Positions 56,277 through 64,000 of a stretch of DNA of 64,000 nucleotides are shown piece by piece; positions within the stretch are counted from its first letter, which is position 1; the number at the start of each line of letters is the position of its first letter. The notes beneath the pieces are model-generated. The model made no database searches. It saw only the letters and a list, made by a program, of their open reading frames with translations, and had not been told where the DNA came from. The stretch covers positions 62,001 through 126,000 of the forward strand of contig NZ_FNAS01000004.1 in the NCBI RefSeq assembly GCF_900101995.1, in the 5' to 3' direction. The stretch comes from Riemerella columbipharyngis. Lineage in GTDB: Bacteria; Bacteroidota; Bacteroidia; Flavobacteriales; Weeksellaceae. Both the position numbers and the translations under genes were made by a program.

Positions 56277-56350
56277 GATCCGGTAGTTCAGCTGGTTAGA
56301 ATACCTGCCTGTCACGCAGGTGGTCGCGGGTTCGAGCCCCGTCCGGATCG
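56277..56350 (+). tRNA. tRNA-Asp (GTC), copy 2
   Basis: Identical in sequence to the copy 30 bases upstream, so the two form a tandem direct repeat and are read from one promoter. A terminator follows 14 bases later. Confidence 0.96.
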
Positions 56351-56364
56351 CATTCTATTTGTAG

Positions 56365-56393
56365 AAATCCTTCTATTACAGAAGGATTTTTTT
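56365..56393 (+). terminator. terminator after the tRNA-Asp pair
   Basis: Arms AAATCCTTC (56365-56373) and GAAGGATTT (56381-56389), loop TATTACA, then a T-run. Confidence 0.88.
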
Positions 56394-56730
56394 ATGCTTT
56401 TAAGCGAAATATAATTTTTCGATTTTTTGTAGTTTTTGTTTTTTTTATAAAATAAATATTGTAAATTAAATCTAAAAATTGAATTTTAATTCATAAAAGG
56501 ATATAAAAGTAACACTATTAAATATTACAATTAACTTATTTTTAATTACTTGCTTGGGGTTTATACAAATATAGTCCGTTAATTTTTAAACAAGCTCTTA
56601 GAAGAGACATTCTGGCTTATGTAGTGTTTAAAAAGTTGCTTCTATTTTTTTTTCTTGAAAATTCTATAAAATATACTTAACTTAGTCGCTGTGAAATTTT
56701 GTTAAATAAAATTTTAATAAGTTCTTAATT
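56394..56730. other. AT-rich spacer before the M1 peptidase gene
   Basis: About 340 bases of AT-rich sequence with no gene-like frame, repeat or clear consensus promoter. Confidence 0.55.
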
Positions 56731-59244
56731 ATGAAAAGAAAATTGGTTTCCATTTTATTGTTAGGCTCTCTTTTTACTTTTAAAACAGTATTTTCTCAGA
56801 CTGTTACTTCGGGTAGAGAGCCGGTATATCACGCAGAACCCACCAGATCTACTCGTCTTATACATACCAAACTCAAAGTGAATTTTGATTTTGGCAAACA
56901 ACAAATGAATGGAGAAGAATGGCTGACGGCGGCACCTTATTTTTACCCTACAGACTCACTTGTTCTCAATGCCAAATATATGCTGATAAATAGTGTAGCA
57001 ATGGATGATAACGGCGTAAAGAAGCCTCTGAAATACGAGTATAAAAATAATATTCTGAAAATCAATCTCGGAAAAACTTACAGCAAAGATGAGAAATATC
57101 AGGTTTACATTAACTATGTCGCCCGTCCAAATAATGTAGCACAGGGCGGCGGCAATCCTGCCATTAGCGATGATAAAGGCCTTTATTTCATAAATCCATT
57201 AGGTAAAGATCCAAATAAGCCTACTCAAATTTGGACACAAGGAGAGACTGAAGCTAACTCTGTATGGTTTCCAACAATAGACAAACCCAACCAAAAAAGT
57301 ACAGAAGAAATCTATATGACGGTTCCCGACAAGTATGTCACTCTCTCTAATGGTATTTTAACAGATTCCCAAAAAGAGTCTAACGGAATGCGTACGGACC
57401 ATTGGGTGATGGATAAAAAGCACGCTCCATATCTTTTCTTTCTGGGGGTAGGAGACTTTGCTGTCGTTAAAGATAAATGGAGAAATATACCGGTAAACTA
57501 TTATGTGGAAAAAGAATATGAACCTTATGCAAAAGAAATATTCGGAGAAACTCCTGAAATGATGGAATATTTTTCCAAACTCTTAAATTATGATTATCCT
57601 TGGTCTAAGTACGATCAAATGGCAGTCCGAGATTATGTAAGCGGTGCTATGGAAAATACTACTGCTGTTGTGCATGGAGAAAGGGTGCAGCAAAAACCTG
57701 GAGATCTGATAGATGAGAATCGCTGGGAAACTACAATAGCCCACGAATTATTTCATCATTGGTTTGGAGATTTGGTAACTGCTGAAAGCTGGAGTAATCT
57801 TACTGTAAATGAATCTTTTGCAAACTATTCTGAGTATCTTTGGCTAGAGCATAAATATGATAAAGATTATGCAGATTACCATCTTATGGAAAATGCAAAC
57901 CGATATCTAAATAATCCGATGGATTTTACCAAGGATTTAGTAAGGTTTAATTATAAGAGAGAAGGTAATATGTTTGATCTCGTATCTTATAATAAAGGAG
58001 GAGCTATCCTTAATATGTTAAGGCATTATTTAGGGGATAAAGCATTCTTTGAAGGACTTCATCAATATCTTGTGGAAAATGCTTATGGAACAGGAGAGGC
58101 TCATGAGCTTCGCTTAGCTTTGGAAGAAATTTCAGGAAAAGATCTCAATTGGTTTTTTAACCAGTGGTATTACGGCAGTGGCAACCCCGTTATAGAAACC
58201 AGACAATCCTACGACCCTGTAAAAAAAGAAGTTACAGTAACCATAGCTCAATCTGGTCCGGCACTGTTTCAATTTCCATTAGCTATAGACCTTTATATTG
58301 GTAATGAGGTGAAAAGGGAAAATGTTTGGGTGAATGCCAAGTCTTCTAATAGTTTTAGTTTTTCTGCGGATAAAAAACCTCAGCTGGTAAACATTAATGC
58401 AGACGGTGTACTTCTCGCTACAATTTCAGACGAGCGTACTCCCGAGCAATGCTACCTGCAATACACAAAGTCCAAAGAATTATTAAGCCGATATACGGCT
58501 CTTGAAGAAGCTGTTAGGCAAATTGATAATCCTATTGCATTGAAAACTGTCTCTACCGCTTTCAAAGATCCATTCTTCCGCATAAGAATATTGGCATTAA
58601 ACTCGCTTGATTTGTCTAAATCAGAACATAAAAAAGAAGCATTATCTATGGTGGAAAAATTAGCTTCAAGCGATCCTAAAACCTTAGTTCAGGCAGCAGC
58701 CATTAAAGCGTTGAGCAAAACAGGGGATAAAAAATACATTCCGCTGTACGAGAAAGGGATTTCCGCATTATCCAATGCTGTGAAAACAAGCTGTCTTTTA
58801 GCCTTACAAGCATCGGATCCCCAGAGAGTTACTGAAATAGCAGACAAAATAGACTTGTCTAATGCATCTGAGGATACTATATCATCATTACTGCCAACTA
58901 TAGTTAATAACAAGTTAATCAATCAAATGCCTTACATAGGGCAGATTGTAGCGTTTTATCCATTCATTTATTTCCAAGATGCTAAAAAGGGCAGTATTGC
59001 AGAAAAAGGCTTCCAATGGATTATGGATAGTGATAATACTGCCGCAGTGGAATCTGTTACTAAAATTTTATTTTTGGCGAAGCAAGAAATGGATAATAGT
59101 CCCCAAGCAAAAATGGTAATAATACAAATGCTGGAAGATGGAGTAAAGAGAAAAATGCAGCTTCTAAAAACAACCAGCAATAAGGATAGTGTTAATAAAC
59201 AAATAAACCTTTTGAATACTGTAATAGAAAGCTATAAGAAGTAA
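56731..59244 (+). CDS. M1-family metallopeptidase (aminopeptidase), exported
   Basis: An 837-residue zinc aminopeptidase with a signal peptide (1-22, ending VFSQ). The exopeptidase motif GAMEN is at 305-309; the zinc site is H338ELFH342 with Glu361 (HExxH-x18-E, NESFANY). A C-terminal helical/HEAT-like region (about 580-830) is typical of larger M1 members. It probably trims peptides in the periplasm or at the surface. There is no type IX sorting domain at the C-terminus. It is a single-gene unit. Confidence 0.93.
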   Translation: MKRKLVSILLLGSLFTFKTVFSQTVTSGREPVYHAEPTRSTRLIHTKLKVNFDFGKQQMNGEEWLTAAPYFYPTDSLVLNAKYMLINSVAMDDNGVKKPLKYEYKNNILKINLGKTYSKDEKYQVYINYVARPNNVAQGGGNPAISDDKGLYFINPLGKDPNKPTQIWTQGETEANSVWFPTIDKPNQKSTEEIYMTVPDKYVTLSNGILTDSQKESNGMRTDHWVMDKKHAPYLFFLGVGDFAVVKDKWRNIPVNYYVEKEYEPYAKEIFGETPEMMEYFSKLLNYDYPWSKYDQMAVRDYVSGAMENTTAVVHGERVQQKPGDLIDENRWETTIAHELFHHWFGDLVTAESWSNLTVNESFANYSEYLWLEHKYDKDYADYHLMENANRYLNNPMDFTKDLVRFNYKREGNMFDLVSYNKGGAILNMLRHYLGDKAFFEGLHQYLVENAYGTGEAHELRLALEEISGKDLNWFFNQWYYGSGNPVIETRQSYDPVKKEVTVTIAQSGPALFQFPLAIDLYIGNEVKRENVWVNAKSSNSFSFSADKKPQLVNINADGVLLATISDERTPEQCYLQYTKSKELLSRYTALEEAVRQIDNPIALKTVSTAFKDPFFRIRILALNSLDLSKSEHKKEALSMVEKLASSDPKTLVQAAAIKALSKTGDKKYIPLYEKGISALSNAVKTSCLLALQASDPQRVTEIADKIDLSNASEDTISSLLPTIVNNKLINQMPYIGQIVAFYPFIYFQDAKKGSIAEKGFQWIMDSDNTAAVESVTKILFLAKQEMDNSPQAKMVIIQMLEDGVKRKMQLLKTTSNKDSVNKQINLLNTVIESYKK

Positions 59245-59362
59245 GTTTTTTTGCAGTAAAAAAAAATTGTAAGTCGCTTTTTCATGGGAAAGGCGGCTTT
59301 TTTTATTATGTTTAGAAATGAATCTGAATATGAAAAAGCGATTTTTATCATCTCAAAAATCA

Positions 59363-59393
59363 TTGGATTATTGCTCGATTTTCAATAAATTTG
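59363..59393 (+). promoter_or_regulatory. promoter of fhs
   Basis: TTG 59363-59365, 20-base spacer, TAAATTTG 59386-59393, 33 bases before ATG 59426. It lies inside an upstream extension of the reading frame, which supports the later start. Confidence 0.75.
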
Positions 59394-59425
59394 TAGTTCA
59401 ATCTTTTAATAAAAACATTGCGATT

Positions 59426-61099
59426 ATGAGCTTTCCTACAGACCTTGAAATAGCCCAACAGGCAAACATTCAGCCCATTAAAAATATTGCTGAAAAAATA
59501 AACATTAAAGAAGATGATTTAGAATGCTACGGTCGCTACAAAGCGAAAATTCCATTAGCCTACATACAGCCGGAAAAGATTAAAAAATCAAAATTGGTTT
59601 TGGTTTCTGCCATCAATCCCACACCCGCAGGAGAAGGAAAAACGACAGTGTCTATAGGTCTTTCGGACGGCTTAAACAAGATAGGAGAAAAATCCGTTGT
59701 AGTGCTTAGAGAGCCCTCTCTGGGACCGATTTTCGGTATTAAAGGAGGAGCGGCAGGCGGCGGCTATGCACAGGTGATTCCTATGGTGGATATCAATCTT
59801 CATTTTACTGGTGATTTTGCAGCCATAGAAAAAGCAAATAATCTATTAAGTGCATTGATTGACAATAATCTGCAAAATCCTAAAAACAACCTTGGCATAG
59901 ACCCCAGTACCATAGTGTGGAAACGCGTAATGGATATGAATGACCGCTCTCTGAGACAGATTGTGGTAGGTTTGGGTAATGGGAACGGCATTGTGAGAGA
60001 AGAAGGGTTCAATATCACACCGGCATCCGAAGTAATGGCAATTCTTTGTCTGAGCAAAGATTTTGAAGATTTAAAACAAAGATTAGGAAATATTTTTATT
60101 GGTTATACTTTTGATAAAAAACCGATATTCGCCCGAGACCTAAAAGCCGAAGGTGCTATGGCTATTCTACTCAAAGATGCTATAAAACCAAACCTTGTAC
60201 AGACTTTGGAAGGGAATCCTGCCATTTTGCACGGCGGACCTTTCGCTAATATTGCACAAGGTACTAATAGTATTATCGCGACACAGATGGGGCTTTCGCT
60301 CAGTGATTATGTCGTAACGGAAGCCGGATTTGGTGCAGATTTAGGGGCAGAAAAGTTTCTCAATATCAAAAGCCGCTATGCCGGCTTGAACCCCGATGCA
60401 TATGTAATTGTGGCAACCATAAGAGCTTTGAGGTATCATGGTGGAGCAAAAAAATTAGAATATGCTTCGCCAAATATAGAATTGGTGAAAAAAGGTATTG
60501 AGAACTTAAAGAAACATATTGAAAACGCCTTTAAATTCGGATTAAAACCAATCGTCGCTCTCAATCATTTTGCTACCGATGCTCCGGAGGAAATTGATTT
60601 TGTACAGAAAGAATGTGAGAAAATCGGCGTAAAAGCCATATTGGCAAATGAATTTACCCAAGGCGGAGAAGGGATGAAAGATTTAGCCAAAGCCGTAGTG
60701 GAAATTGCAAAAAGCGGAGACTGCCAATTTAAACCGCTCTACGCCGCAGAAGACAGCGTGGAACAAAAAATAGAGACCATAGCCAAGGAAATATATGGTG
60801 CAGAAGGGGTTGTTTATACAGCAAAAGCCAAAAAAGATTTAAAGATAATTGATGAATTAGGGTTGAATAATCTACCTGTTTGTATGGCAAAAACCCAAAA
60901 GTCTCTTAGTGATGATGAAAAGAAAATCGGCAGACCTACGGGGTTCAAAGTAATCGTACGCGAGTTTGAATTTGCTTCCGGAGCAGGATTCATTATTCCT
61001 ATTTTGGGTAATATAATGAGAATGCCGGGGCTTCCGTCTGCCCCTGCCGCAGAAGGTATGGATATTGATAAATATGGAAATATAACAGGATTAAGCTAA
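59426..61099 (+). CDS. fhs: formate-tetrahydrofolate ligase
   Basis: A 557-residue enzyme that makes 10-formyl-tetrahydrofolate from formate, tetrahydrofolate and ATP for one-carbon metabolism. The ATP loop TPAGEGKTT is at 66-74, EPSLGPIFGIKGGAAGGGYA follows, and ALNHFATDAPEEIDF and EFTQGGEGMKDLA are family signatures. It is the family's usual length from ATG 59426; an open frame continues upstream to 59318 but crosses the promoter. It is a single-gene unit. Confidence 0.96.
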   Translation: MSFPTDLEIAQQANIQPIKNIAEKINIKEDDLECYGRYKAKIPLAYIQPEKIKKSKLVLVSAINPTPAGEGKTTVSIGLSDGLNKIGEKSVVVLREPSLGPIFGIKGGAAGGGYAQVIPMVDINLHFTGDFAAIEKANNLLSALIDNNLQNPKNNLGIDPSTIVWKRVMDMNDRSLRQIVVGLGNGNGIVREEGFNITPASEVMAILCLSKDFEDLKQRLGNIFIGYTFDKKPIFARDLKAEGAMAILLKDAIKPNLVQTLEGNPAILHGGPFANIAQGTNSIIATQMGLSLSDYVVTEAGFGADLGAEKFLNIKSRYAGLNPDAYVIVATIRALRYHGGAKKLEYASPNIELVKKGIENLKKHIENAFKFGLKPIVALNHFATDAPEEIDFVQKECEKIGVKAILANEFTQGGEGMKDLAKAVVEIAKSGDCQFKPLYAAEDSVEQKIETIAKEIYGAEGVVYTAKAKKDLKIIDELGLNNLPVCMAKTQKSLSDDEKKIGRPTGFKVIVREFEFASGAGFIIPILGNIMRMPGLPSAPAAEGMDIDKYGNITGLS

Positions 61100-61235
61100 A
61101 CTGAAATTTAAGTATGGAAATATTAAATAATTGATAAATAATGTATTAAGTCGAAAAAAATTAAGTAAGAAAAATCAATATTTTTTTTGTAAATTTGTGT
61201 AGAGATAGAAAGTTAAATTATTAAAAATAAAAATT

Positions 61236-61613
61236 ATGTTAGACAAAAGAGTGGCAGGAGTATGGATAGACCATCAAAAAGCTGTTATTATTAAGAATCA
61301 CGATGGACATGAGGTTTCTGAATTTAAAGTTTCCGAAACACAGAAAGAAAAGCATCAGCATGGGCATTCTAATGAAAGTGCCATCCACCATGCAGAGCAT
61401 ACTCTTCGTATGAAATTTTTTAAAGAAATTGAAAAAGCGATTACGAATAGTGTAGAGCTGTATATTACAGGACCGGGGATTTCTCAAGAAGAGCTAAAAA
61501 ACCATTTGCTGGCTACAGCCCAGTATAAAAATCTAAAAATATCGTTAGGAACTTCCACAAACTCCGACGAGCATTATGTTTTAGAAGAAGTGAAAAAGCA
61601 CTATCATGCTTAG
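61236..61613 (+). CDS. small protein resembling bacterial eRF1-domain-3 (BaeRF-like) proteins
   Basis: A 125-residue soluble, His-rich protein. The start RVAGVWIDHQKAVIIKN and the later YITGPGISQEELKNHLLA resemble the bacterial proteins related to domain 3 of eRF1/Pelota (pattern VWIDHxKA...GPGxxKxEL). A low-complexity His/Gln/Lys linker (about 36-50) separates the two strands. The function of such stand-alone bacterial forms is not known; release-factor or ribosome-rescue roles are guesses. A -7 match TAAATTTG lies at 61190-61197. It is convergent with lpdA. Confidence 0.65.
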   Translation: MLDKRVAGVWIDHQKAVIIKNHDGHEVSEFKVSETQKEKHQHGHSNESAIHHAEHTLRMKFFKEIEKAITNSVELYITGPGISQEELKNHLLATAQYKNLKISLGTSTNSDEHYVLEEVKKHYHA

Positions 61614-61641
61614 TCACTCACGAAATGAAATCACTATAAAA

Positions 61642-61680
61642 AAAACAGAGCGGATAAATTATTTACCCGCTCTGTTTTAT
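61642..61680. terminator. strong bidirectional terminator
   Basis: Arms AAAACAGAGCGG (61642-61653) and CCGCTCTGTTTT (61667-61678); the inner part also pairs (TAAA with TTTA), giving a 17-bp stem with one mismatch. It lies between convergent genes. Confidence 0.9.
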
Positions 61681-61696
61681 TTTATAACTTCATTCA

Positions 61697-63100
61697 TTAG
61701 CTATGAATAGCTCTCTTGCCTGTAGCATCTAATGCCGCCTCTTTAATAGCTTCCGTAAAGGTAGGGTGGGCGTGGGAAATTCTTGCAATATCCTCGGCAC
61801 TTGCACGGTACTCCATTGCAACGACAGCCTCTGCAATCATATCGGCAGCACGAGCTCCTATTATATGAATACCTAAGATTTCGTCTGTTTTTTCATCTGC
61901 AATAATTTTTACCAGACCATCTGTATCTCCGCTGGCACGGCTTCTTCCTAAAGCTCTCATAGGGAAGTTTCCTACTTTGTAAGCAATGCCTTCTGCTTTT
62001 AGCTGCTCTTCGGTTTTTCCTACACCTGCTACTTCGGGCCAAGTATAAACTACACCGGGGATTAAATTATAATTGATGTGTGGTTTTTGTCCTGCCAATA
62101 GTTCTGCTACGAAAACGCCTTCTTCCTCTGCCTTATGGGCAAGCATTACACCTTTTACCACATCGCCTATGGCGTAGATATTAGAAACATTGGTCTGCAG
62201 ATGGTCGTTTACTTTCACTCGTCCTCTTTCGTCTAATTCCACTCCGGCTTTTTCTAATCCCAATCCATCTGTGTATGGTCTTCTACCCACTGAAACCAAA
62301 CAATAATCTCCTTCTACACTTACCTCTTGCCCTTTTTTGTCTTTTGCGGTAACTTTTACGCTGTCTCCATTTCTTTCCACGGCTGATACCGCTGTAGAAA
62401 GCATAAATTTGATGCCTTGTTTTTTCAATACTTTTTGCAATTCTTTGGACAGGCTGCCGTCCATACCAGGAATAATTCTATCCAGGTATTCCACTACGGT
62501 AACTTCTGCCCCTAATCTTTTGTAAACAGAACCCAGTTCCAGTCCTATCACGCCTCCTCCAATTACGATTAAATGTTTTGGAATTTCTTTAAGGTTAAGT
62601 GCTTCTGTGGAGGTAATTATTCTTTCTTTATCGATATTTATAAATGGCAATGACGACGGCTTAGAACCAGTAGCAATAATGGTATATTTAGATTCAATAG
62701 CTTCTGAAGAGCCGTCTTTTTTTGTAATATTGATTTTATTAGCAGATTCAAAATTTCCTACCCCTTCAAAAACTGTAATTTTATTTTTATCCATCAGGAA
62801 GTTAATCCCTTTGGTAGTTTGTTCTACCACTTCATTTTTACGCTCGATGATTCTTTTGATATCGGCTTTTGGTTCGTTGATGATAATGCCGTGGTTAGCA
62901 AAGTTATGCTTGGCATTTTCAAAATGTTCCGAACTATCCAATAGTGCTTTGGAGGGGATACACCCTACATTCAGACAAGTGCCACCCAGAGTAGGGTATT
63001 TTTCTATGATAGCTGTTTTGAAACCCAACTGTGCACAGCGGATAGCTGCTACATATCCGCCAGGACCTGAACCGATTACGGTAACATCAAATTGATTCAT
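61697..63100 (-). CDS. lpdA: dihydrolipoyl dehydrogenase
   Basis: A 467-residue FAD flavoprotein, the E3 part of pyruvate/2-oxoglutarate dehydrogenase complexes and the glycine cleavage system. FAD motif GSGPGG (10-15), redox disulfide Cys42/Cys47 in GGTCLNVGCIPSK, NAD motif IGGGVIGLELGSVY, and the catalytic His in HAHPTFTEA. It is full length. Other complex subunits are not adjacent. A minus-strand -7 match TACATTTG is at 63143-63136. Confidence 0.96.
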   Translation of the reverse strand: MNQFDVTVIGSGPGGYVAAIRCAQLGFKTAIIEKYPTLGGTCLNVGCIPSKALLDSSEHFENAKHNFANHGIIINEPKADIKRIIERKNEVVEQTTKGINFLMDKNKITVFEGVGNFESANKINITKKDGSSEAIESKYTIIATGSKPSSLPFINIDKERIITSTEALNLKEIPKHLIVIGGGVIGLELGSVYKRLGAEVTVVEYLDRIIPGMDGSLSKELQKVLKKQGIKFMLSTAVSAVERNGDSVKVTAKDKKGQEVSVEGDYCLVSVGRRPYTDGLGLEKAGVELDERGRVKVNDHLQTNVSNIYAIGDVVKGVMLAHKAEEEGVFVAELLAGQKPHINYNLIPGVVYTWPEVAGVGKTEEQLKAEGIAYKVGNFPMRALGRSRASGDTDGLVKIIADEKTDEILGIHIIGARAADMIAEAVVAMEYRASAEDIARISHAHPTFTEAIKEAALDATGKRAIHS

Positions 63101-63448
63101 TATGATTATTTTTATAGATTTTACTTAATTTTTCACAAATGTAATAATATTATTCTTTACACTGAAATTTTGAGGAGGATAAAAATTAACGAATATTCTA
63201 TTCTAAATATAAAGCCTTTCTAAAATATAATCAAAATTTTTATTATAGCTTTGTTAGTTAGTTTGAATTTTGGCTTTCAGTTTTATGAATAAATGTTGTT
63301 TTAGAAGAGATTATTTTTTTTATGATAAAAAATTATTTCTAATGTTAAAGATAAATATTGAGGATACTCGGCTGGGAGAGTAATGTTTTAAGAGATGGTT
63401 TTTCTATTAAATTTGAGATGGCGGATTAGTTACTACGATTTAATTTAT
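63101..63448. other. spacer between lpdA and the PASTA gene
   Basis: A divergent AT-rich region of about 350 bases with the lpdA -7 match at 63136-63143 and a plus-strand -7 match TATATTTG at 63449-63456 just beyond its end. No gene-like frame or repeat is seen. Confidence 0.55.
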
Positions 63449-63482
63449 TATATTTGCTCAAGTTTTATAAAACAGTATAATT

Positions 63483-64000
63483 ATGTTTAGATCGCTTTTC
63501 AATTGGAAAGTATTGGTTAATTTCATTGTGGCTATCGGTGTATTTTGTGGATTGGTGTGGCTTACCTTCCGTTGGCTGGCGGTTCATACCCACCACGGAG
63601 AGGAGATTCCTATTCCGAATGTCGTCAATATGTCTATGAGAGAGGCCATTAAGGTTTTAGATGATTCCGGTTTGGAGTACGAAGTAGATAGTGCATCTTT
63701 TGATCCTAAATACAGACCTTACCAAGTTTTACAAATTTATCCGTCTTCCGGCTCACGCGTAAAGATGGGGAGAGGAGTCCGCATTAAAGTAAATCCTAAA
63801 ACTTATGCAGATGTATTGGTACCCGATATTCTTAATCGCTATAAGAATACGGCTTTTTCTATGTTGCAGAGGGTGGGGCTTACAGTAGGGGATACTATCT
63901 ATCAGCCGAGTACGCAGCCTGATGCTGTGATAGGGTTGCAATTTAATGATAAACCTATAAAACCGGGAGATAAACTGCCAAGATTTTCACCTATAACGCT
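63483..64000 (+). CDS. PASTA-domain membrane protein, 3' end outside window
   Basis: The first 172 residues of a protein that runs off the window. One transmembrane helix (about 10-30, LVNFIVAIGVFCGLVWLTF) is followed by extracytoplasmic PASTA domains: PNVVNMSMREAIKVLDDSGL onward (about 45-105), then a second beginning VPDILNRYKNTAFSMLQRVG. PASTA domains bind peptidoglycan or beta-lactams in kinases and penicillin-binding proteins; here there is no kinase domain before them. A role at the cell wall is inferred. Confidence 0.85.
   Translation, partial: MFRSLFNWKVLVNFIVAIGVFCGLVWLTFRWLAVHTHHGEEIPIPNVVNMSMREAIKVLDDSGLEYEVDSASFDPKYRPYQVLQIYPSSGSRVKMGRGVRIKVNPKTYADVLVPDILNRYKNTAFSMLQRVGLTVGDTIYQPSTQPDAVIGLQFNDKPIKPGDKLPRFSPIT

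Noticed and set aside
56173-56350. Direct repeat as a CRISPR or attachment-site duplication
   Set aside because: The repeat is fully explained by two tRNA-Asp genes, and no integrase or prophage genes adjoin them.

Overview
This window is an AT-rich chromosomal segment of a member of the Bacteroidota, class Flavobacteriia, most like the Weeksellaceae (Chryseobacterium/Riemerella/Bergeyella group); I cannot name the species. The evidence is the sigma-A promoter form TTG-N18-21-TAnnTTTG before many genes, the near absence of Shine-Dalgarno sequences, a SprA-like outer-membrane protein, an SPT-like sulfonolipid-type acyltransferase, a Bacteroidota-type DksA-like protein with a degenerate zinc finger, and AcnB, PruA and RuvB of flavobacterial type.

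Layout. 1-9.3 kb: ribosomal genes rpsF (partial), rpsR and rplI, then asnS-rpoN, a CPBP membrane protease with an RsmB-type rRNA methyltransferase, and acnB. 9.3-13.8 kb: the most disturbed part, with a decayed IS256-family element, divergent ruvB and hutI, and an 865-base stretch with only broken coding remnants. 13.8-24.7 kb: a Dcp-like lipoprotein peptidase, aroE, a five-repeat DUF349 protein with an unusual promoter and leader, ribD-yigZ convergent with and overlapping a CDF metal transporter, a two-component pair, a small DUF1648-like protein and a CBS-type PLP enzyme. 25-34.3 kb: a secreted YadA-head-like protein, ileS, a DksA-like protein, lspA and a 1077-residue SprA-like outer-membrane protein. 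34.3-43.1 kb: the recR-glycosyltransferase-upp operon (minus strand), a DUF4198 protein, a LURP-one-like protein with pepD, a GNAT, a frameshifted secreted protein and ligA. 43.4-49.2 kb: SPT-like acyltransferase, ilvE, a CAT-anticodon tRNA, pruA and an agmatinase-family gene. 49.6-64 kb: a DEAD-box helicase, DUF47-PiT phosphate transport, a HAD/lipoprotein/cysteine desulfurase operon, trxA, two identical tRNA-Asp genes, an M1 aminopeptidase, fhs, a small protein resembling eRF1 domain 3, lpdA and the start of a PASTA-domain protein.

Most of this is core housekeeping: translation, amino-acid and one-carbon metabolism, envelope and proteolysis. I see no CRISPR array, prophage, toxin-antitoxin pair, restriction system or recognisable defence island, and no convincing undescribed multi-gene system. 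The points best worth checking are regulatory or evolutionary: a 16-bp perfect palindrome over the -33 element followed by a terminator-like hairpin at the DUF349 gene, a long inverted repeat in the leader of the YadA-like gene, a one-base frameshift in a secreted protein, structured leaders before rplI and the DksA-like gene, a Cys-rich mini-ORF before the DUF4198 gene, and a possible link of two PLP enzymes to capnine-type sulfonolipid synthesis.
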